From Periplaneta americana (taxonomy: Eukaryota > Arthropoda > Insecta > Blattodea > Blattidae): a stretch of 64,000 nt of DNA. The stretch lies in contig NC_091117.1 of NCBI RefSeq assembly GCF_040183065.1, positions 122,160,226 to 122,224,225 of the forward strand, written 5' to 3'. The notes beneath the pieces are model-generated. The model saw only the letters and a program-made list of their open reading frames with translations. It made no database searches and had not been told where the DNA came from. The position numbers and the translations under genes were made by a program. Positions 57,978-64,000 of the stretch are shown here, in pieces. Every line of letters starts with the position of its first letter. Position 1 is the first letter of the stretch.

Positions 57978-58364
57978 CACGGTGGCTACGGGCGGATTAG
58001 GACGACCCTTTGCACATCAGCCATACTGAGGCCTATTGTGCACCTCGAATTTATGGGATGAATGAGGATGAGAGTGTACCAGCCCACCGGCCATATGTGA
58101 TCCCTCACCCGCTCACTCAATGAGAGCCTCCTACCCTCTCCCGCTTTAAGTTCACACCGCCAAGGTGACCAAGCAGCACATGATCCAGTCCAACGACCCT
58201 TCCAAGCTGTCGAAGCGCCCTTGGAAGTGCTCTTAAGGAATGAATCCTGGCAGAGATATTGCAGAAGGCTGGGAACCCAGGAACGGTTGCGGAGAAGACG
58301 TCTCCTCTCGTAAGCGGATGAAGACATGCGTCTTGACCTGAATATATCTATTGAACGAGATGAA

Positions 58365-58570
58365 GAAGATGAATGGCATGATATGAAATCTAAATTCTTT
58401 TTCTACCCGGGAGGGGAAGAGAAATGGACCGTGGTAATGAAAATTCCAACCCGGCATTTGCCTAAATAACCACGGAAAAACCACGGCCAAGTTGGTCGGT
58501 TCGAGATCGAACCACGGACCTCCCGAATGCGAGTCCCATGCGGAACGCATGAACCAACGCACTCTGTTAA
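58365..58570 (-). mobile_element. tRNA-derived SINE (family D)
   Basis: Minus strand: head GTGCGTTGGTTCATGCG (A-box-like), GTGGTTCGATCTCG (B box), then CCGTGGTTTTTCCGTGG, TTTAGGCAAATGCCGGG and TACCACGGTCCATTTCTCTT. The layout fits a tRNA-type SINE not seen elsewhere in the window. Confidence 0.62.
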
Positions 58571-58639
58571 CGATGCGTAGGTTCTGTTTCACATTGTGAA
58601 GTAAGGTAAGCACGTGATATCAGTGGCGGCTCGTACCTG

Positions 58640-59000
58640 AAAATAATAGCGTGCTAAAAATATTTTTAGACTCTCCTAATTTTTGAAGGTGAAATCCATC
58701 CTTCGACATTTTGAATCGACTTAGAATTGCCTTTAAACATTTTACTATTTTCAATGTATTCTCTCACTACACTGTCCACGCTGCTTATCAGATTAGTAAG
58801 ACCTATGAACACACCGAGATTATCTGACGTTTCCGTCTCATCGTGGCCACGTAGCGCTAGTTCAAATTTCCGACAAAATTTAATAAATCAAGTATTTTCG
58901 ATAAAATATATCGATTTTTTTCGACTTTCTCATTATGTTTCTGTGCTGATCCTTGATAAGCTCTATTAGCTGCGCTGCAATATTTGCGCTACCAATCGTA
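58640..59000 (-). pseudogene. hAT transposase fragment (DUF4371/ZMYM1-like)
   Basis: With one frameshift, the minus strand gives NEKVEKNRYILSKILDLL, CRKFELALRGHDETETSDNL, GVFIGLTNLISSVDSVVREY and IENSKMFKGNSKSIQNVEG. The FRGHDE motif followed by NxGxFxxLxxLL is the signature I know from DUF4371 hAT proteins. The downstream RNase H core is absent, and the fragment abuts the left terminal repeat. Confidence 0.8.
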
Positions 59001-59392
59001 CAAGGATCAAACGAGTTTATGTTTCTTGCTGTGTGAATGTTTCTTTATATATTCATTCAGAGACCAAGATCTTTGACACCTGTCGTAGACATGAATCACC
59101 GCTACTAAATATGTAGAAGGCAAGGGAAGGAGAACAGAGCATTTCGTATTTCGCATCCACATATCCAGTCACTGTTGTCATAACTGTTCTGTTACATTTC
59201 CTAGTGTATACATCCTTTACTTTCTGCACAATATTGGTGTTGGCCGCCCTAGATATTTAATTGTAATTTAATCTTCTGTGGCTGCTTGGAGAAAGCAGTT
59301 TTGAGTAATGAATCGATGGAGTTCATCATGATATAACTACAGTATATTTTTGAAACTGTTTATAATCCCAATATTAAAACCTGTCTCTGGAT

Positions 59393-59621
59393 GTTAAAAA
59401 GTTATGTTTTATTTAACGACGCTCGCAACTGCAGAGGTTATATCAGCGTCGCCGGATGTGCCGGAATTTTGTCCCGCAGGAGTTCTATTACATGCCAGTA
59501 AATCTACTGACATGAGCCTGTCGCATTTAAGCACACTTAAATGCCAGCGACCTGACCCGGGATCGAACCCGCAACCTTGGGCATAGAAGGCCAGCGCTAT
59601 ACAAACTTGCCAACCAGGTCG
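59393..59621 (-). mobile_element. SINE family A copy in the hAT element
   Basis: Complete minus-strand copy: tail complement TTATGTTTTATTTAACGACG at the left and the tRNA-like head complement at the right (GGGATCGAACCCGCAACC). ACCTGTCTCT(G/A)GAT is duplicated at 59379-59392 and 59622-59635 with one difference. Confidence 0.92.
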
Positions 59622-59980
59622 ACCTGTCTCTAGATTAACATACACATTAAACTTATATTATATATTTGAATTACACTAGGCACAAAATATAGACAGACAC
59701 ACATCAGAATATACATTTAAAATGACCACAGTATAAAAAATAATGAATCCCATAAATCTGCACACACAGTTTTGAAAGTGGAAAATAATCCCTATTTTAA
59801 CGGGCTCCCGCGAAAAGGTATGCCAACATAGACCCCGTAACACGTAGATAATAAACTCAAAACTATCTGCTGAGATTATATAAAAGTAAACATGTTTACA
59901 TAAACGTTCAAAAATGTATTTCAATATTATTATATTTATGAAAAACACAAAAAGCAAAAATAAGCTACATATACAACTTT

Positions 59981-60175
59981 CAGAACGGCCCCGAGGTTCA
60001 CTCAGCCTCCTATAAAATTGAGTACCGGGTCCTTCCCGGGGGTAAAAGGCGGTCAGAGCGTGGTGCCGACCACACCACCTCATTCTAGTGCCGAGGTCAT
60101 GGAAAGCCTGGGGCTCTACCTCCATGCCACCCAAGTGCCTTCATGGCATGTTACGGGGATACCTTTACCTTTTTA
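59981..60175 (+). mobile_element. Family C repeat (SINE-like), copy in the hAT element
   Basis: CAGAACGGCCCCGAGG to GGGGATACCTTTACCTTTTT, over 95 percent identical by eye to 16586-16781. No clear duplication. Confidence 0.8.
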
Positions 60176-61065
60176 TATAAAACGTATTTTCTTTATTTCA
60201 AAGTTATATCTTTAGCGGTGTCTAGGCAGCACTGTTCCGTCGACTACTACGAACCAAAGAATATAGAAGGGAAGAGAGACAGTTCCACCAAAACAAAGTG
60301 AAGAAGAGCGTACCGCGCTGCACAATAGTGAGCACGGTGTTGTGTGAAAAAGCAGGACAAAATATCAAGGACGGGCGAGGAGAAGTGCTGTTCTGCGCAT
60401 AAGCAGACGCTGCTAGCCGGGCTAAATTGGAAATTAGCACGTAGAGTAAGGATGGATTCCATTGAGTCTATACCACCAAATTATCGAAAATAGTGAACTA
60501 TTATAAGTAGAATTTGTATTATGTGCGTTTTTTTAACAATATTATTTCGACGATAACGCTGTTCTACAAGGTTCATTTTTCTTATATGAAAATATGTGTT
60601 TCCAAAGGATTTTCATATGGAAAATTCAAATCTGAAAACAGAAATTCGCTATCAGGCACAGTTGTTTAGTTATACGAGAATATACGTCTCATTTAACTGA
60701 CATTTTAAGTTTGTGATAAAAATGGTGAACTTTGCTTACCAACAGCTAGCAAAATTAATTTTGTTCTTCATTTTTTTTCATTTTCAAATTGTGGTATTCC
60801 TGTTTCTATTAACATTTTATGTTAATAAGCAAGTCATTGTTACAGGATTTAAAATTGAGTTTTATAGCGTGTTAAACTGGCATTATTTGGATGGTGGAGA
60901 TATTCCTTATCATGTGAGTATATATTCATTTTTAACCATAATATTGCGACATCTGTTGTATATAAAATATGTAAAACTTAAATCATAGAAGTAAAATAAA
61001 CAGATTCTAGCAGAGAGAGAGAGAGAGATCTTGAATTTAACCTGGAATTCTTGTTAGAGGAAGTA

Positions 61066-62005
61066 AGTATTGTTTGTTTACATGAAATATTGTTTCTGCA
61101 TATGCACAATTCAACTCATGATGGCATTCTGCAATGATGTTTGTGACCTAATGAATACTTTGAACTTCAAATACGAGCCACAGGAGTGGAGACTGTTTAT
61201 AGATGCCTCAAAATACAGTCTAAAGGGAGTTCTCCTCCACAATGGGAACATAATGCCGTCTGTCCCAGTTGCCTATGCAAGTATGACTAAAGAATCGTAT
61301 GATATTTTGAAAAATATGCTGAAATTAATCAAATATAATGAGCACAAGTGGAAAATATGTGATTTGAAAATAGTTGTCATGATATTAGGTATGCAACAAG
61401 GGTACACCAAATATGGATCTTTTCTGTGTGAGTTAGTTAGTCAAGGTAGAAATTCCCATTATAAAAGAAATGTTTAGAAATTCCCATTGTAAAAGAAAGA
61501 TTTGGCCTGAACGTAAGTGGAAAGTTGGAGAAAAAATATACTGAATGAGAAGTTGGTAGCCAGTGAAGATGTTCTGCTGCCCCTCTTCATATCAAGCTAG
61601 GCCTTATTAAACAATTTGTTAAGGCCATGGACACATCTGGAAGAGGATTTATGTACCTTTCAAAAAAGTTTCCTCGTCTTTCTGCAGCAAAAATAAAAGA
61701 GGGTGTGTTTGTGGGTCCCCAAATTAGAGAACTTCAGAAGGACTCAGATTTTGAACAATGCTTTGCACCAAAAGAAAGAAGAGCGTGGTCTTGTTTCAAG
61801 AATGTAACGCAAAATTTTCTGGGAAGGAAAAGAGCTAGCGACTTCTAACAACTGGTTCAACAAATGATAAATGCATATAGGGATCTAGATGTCAGATGTC
61901 TTTAAAAATGCATTTTCTAGATTCACATCTACATTATTTTTCTGGGAGCTGCAGTGATGTCTCCGACGAACATGGTGAAAGGTTCCATAAAGATACCTAC
62001 ATAAA
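61066..62005 (+). pseudogene. Broken member of a multicopy arthropod protein family, transposon-associated
   Basis: Pieces in two or three frames read CNDVCDLMNTLNFKYEPQEW, RLFIDASKYSLKGVLLHNGN, DLKIVVMILGMQQGYTKYGS, FLCEL, then PLHIKLG-like, KAMDTSGRGFMYLSKKFPRL, KIKEGVFVGPQIRELQKDSD, ERRAWSCFKNVTQNFLG and MHFLDSHLHYF, DVSDEHGERFHKDTY. I remember this order from abundant uncharacterised arthropod proteins that behave like transposon products; I cannot name the family. It runs opposite to the hAT transposase fragment, so it probably arrived as a separate insertion. Confidence 0.58.
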
Positions 62006-62453
62006 TACATAGCGTGGAAACGAAAATTAATTAAAAAATGAAATTGCATATAACTTGAAAACTATGCGTGACACAGAGAAACTAATTACAGATTTGAATT
62101 CAGGAGGTAAATTTTCACATTAATCAAGAATGTTATACCCAGAAAAATGAATTTCATTTTTTTTTTTTGTAAAACGGTGTAATTTTATGGCGTACTACAC
62201 ACGTTAGCACGTAGGGAGCAGCCGCCACTGCGTGATATTTTCATTGCGTACGTCAAGAAGGCGAAGATTTTCAAAGCGTGCTGCGCGACCCATCCTTGTT
62301 CGGCGTTGAACTAAAATCCTAGCAAACCTGTGTGCGCGGTGCTTGAAATGACGAAAGTGAAATTTGGAAGTGCCAAATGTTCGACGAAAACATGTGGGAG
62401 TTACAGTCTATCTTAAATCCGTGCATACAGAAGCGTTACCCAACGAAATAATA

Positions 62454-63539
62454 CACGGACATCATTTTATTTTTACTATCATTTCTGATATTAACCTGGC
62501 TATACCTTTGGATCAACGGTTGCTACCTCCTTCCACGACTGGAGTTCGATGGCGTAATATACAAACAAATCACTTTACTAGGTATAGGAGGGAATAAAAG
62601 TTTACTAGGTATAGGAGGGAAGAAAAGTAGTTCATTTACGTAAACTAGGAAATATCACTCTTTTGAGTTTGATAATTTTCATTACGTTTTTGTTTAATCA
62701 GAATACAGTACAGTATTAACAATGAGTGTTTTTACTCACGAACTGAGCTGTCCATGCGGACGTATTCATTATGCAGTGTATATTATACTGTCTATAGCAC
62801 ATTAGCCTACACTATAGAGAATGAAGTTAATGAAAAATAATCATAATATGGATATTTAAACACATTTTTCAAAATGGTGGCCGTTCATTTCGATACAGGC
62901 TTCAGTTCTAATGTGTGTAATTCCAATTACCAGTTTCGTCCTTCGTACTAGTAATTCATGTTGAAATAATTCTGTACCTACTCTGTAAAAGAGTACCTTA
63001 CGTACTGTAAATTCAATCTTCACTTCTGCTCGATCCGAAAAGATAAAATTACTCAGACATGGTATCTACTGTCCGTCCATTGGTTATGTCGCAGGATCGG
63101 AGAAAGGAGGGAAATCATGTGACAGTTAATTATTTAACTAGGCCCTTTTATTTAAGTTATTTTAAACAGTTGTATAATAGTACGTAGATGTCCAATTCCT
63201 AACAGAAATTAATGTTCTCAGAAAAGAGCTAAGACAGCCCAGCCACTAGCCTTTACAGAGAGGCGAATAAAAGCTGGTGGGAAAAACCGGAATGCGATGT
63301 AGGCAAATGGACGACAGTACCTGTGCGAAAATGATGCAATATTGAAAGCTCTTTCGTCATTGGAAAACGCGAACATATTTTTGGAACGTACTGTGACGGT
63401 AAGGCTACTATGTCTGTATATGCGGTCTTGGATCTGTGTGGAGGACGGTTGAACTTCATTAGTAGAAAGGGTGGGAGTGAAGTACATTCAAAAACTCAGG
63501 TACATTAAAAATTGAAGTAAAAATAAAATGATGTCCCTG
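62454..63539 (+). mobile_element. TA-flanked DNA transposon, copy 3 (1,086 bp)
   Basis: Starts CACGGACATCATTTTA (one change from the family end) and ends with the exact complement, with TA on both sides (62452-62453, 63540-63541). It matches copies 1 and 2 throughout but lacks both nested insertions, so it shows the empty sites. No coding capacity; the two minus ORFs here are also found in the other copies and look non-coding. Confidence 0.9.
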
Positions 63540-63594
63540 TACTTGCTCCATTAGACACTTGGCAAAATTTGCAAGATGAAGTATTGGTTCCTAT

Positions 63595-64000
63595 TAGTGC
63601 TGTTGATCGATCAGAATATTTAATCGATTAACTATTAGAATTTAATCGATTAATCGAGTTTTGATCTAATTTTAAAAAGTTTCAATATACTGTAACACAC
63701 AATAATTGTTTTAATTTAATTTGTGTTCGGTAATAGTCATTAGTATTAAAATGTTGTATATCTGTATAGGTATATTCTATCGTTATATTACAAAACAATA
63801 CTATTTTAGTCATTTACTAACATATTTATTATGTAGGCTTATCATTTATTTTGTTAATTTCTCCGAGGATTTTTTTAGACAAATGTAAATAAAAAAAGTA
63901 TGAAGACTCACGTAGTTAAAACTGCTTCATCTATGATTTTAAACATGTGAGTGCATTCACATGCTCCGAATTAAGTGCCGCTCTACGTTTAGTAACATTG
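63595..64000 (-). mobile_element. hAT element relic, second copy, cut by the window end
   Basis: Starts TAGTGCTGTTGATCGATCAG and follows the reverse complement of 53795-53385, with ATCGAT/TTAATCGATTA motifs and the transposase tail (NSEHVNALTCLKS then a stop). Orientation is opposite to 52605-53795. The left end of the element is outside the window. Confidence 0.85.

Larger units (their letters stand above)
58621..62230 (-). mobile_element. hAT transposon, 3,610 bp, exact 8 bp duplication
   Basis: The ends CAGTGGCGGCTCG and AGCCGCCACTG are inverted. CGTGATAT is duplicated exactly at 58613-58620 and 62231-62238. CAGTGGCGG ends are typical of hAT elements with ZMYM1/DUF4371-like transposases, and such a fragment is present next to the left end. 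SINEs at 59393 and 59981 and an unrelated broken ORF pair at 61.1-62.0 kb lie inside. The transposase is mostly deleted. Confidence 0.87.

Overview
The window looks like gene-poor, repeat-dense insect nuclear DNA. I infer a cockroach or close relative (Blattodea, Periplaneta-like). The base composition is AT-rich with many microsatellites. There are several tRNA-derived SINE families, decayed LINEs, and hAT, piggyBac, pogo-like and Tc1/IS630-like DNA transposons. A short run of the insect telomere motif TTAGG is also present. The species assignment rests on pattern memory of the repeats and was not checked by a search.

I support one host protein-coding gene. It lies on the minus strand between about 11.65 and 5.47 kb. 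A TATA box (11641-11648) precedes a tiny first coding exon (11555-11561, ATGGCTG followed by GTAAGA). A 3,456 bp intron (8099-11554) carries a SINE and a palindromic AAT microsatellite. One large exon (8098-5616) follows, with an AATAAA signal at 5469-5474. The predicted 829-residue secreted protein has a signal peptide, five chitin-binding (peritrophin/CBM14-like) domains and thirteen copies of a 31-residue Ser/Glu-rich repeat with proline spacers. A peritrophic-matrix or mucin-like role is likely. Four of the five domains share an unusual eight-cysteine pattern.

The rest is a mosaic of mobile elements, many nested with target-site duplications that give insertion order.

1-5.5 kb: a small inverted-repeat element, then a TA-flanked element (copy 1) carrying a 526 bp MITE.

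12-24 kb: two decayed LINEs, one split by a SINE with an 11 bp duplication. Then come a 927 bp hAT derivative with an intact 162-codon ORF, a foldback hAT with roughly 335 bp arms that both carry the gene's 5' end, a decayed R2-like C-terminus and a hAT MITE.

26-34.5 kb: SINEs, LINE tails, a 103-113 bp minisatellite, GAT/AAT arrays, and a LINE split by a 1.65 kb inverted-repeat element that is itself full of SINE and LINE pieces.

34.9-41.5 kb: a three-level nest in which a piggyBac-type transposase gene is split by the TA-flanked element (copy 2), which is split by a 3.8 kb Tc1-like element containing a broken DD35E transposase.

42-49 kb: a pogo-like MITE, SINEs, a second hAT MITE and an unclassified 1.85 kb element with arms of about 400 bp.

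51-64 kb: a CR1/jockey-like LINE split by a hAT relic, a mariner-type deletion derivative, an IS630-like pseudogene, a 3.6 kb hAT with an 8 bp duplication, the third copy of the TA-flanked element, and the start of another hAT copy cut by the window edge.

I saw no CRISPR array, bacterial operon, rRNA gene or functional tRNA gene. I found no clear candidate for a wholly new biological system. The strongest novel-looking items are the remote 7 nt coding exon, the modified chitin-binding domains, the foldback hAT with a duplicated 5' end, the Tc1-like element with tRNA-like modules near both ends, and the long-arm element at 47-49 kb.
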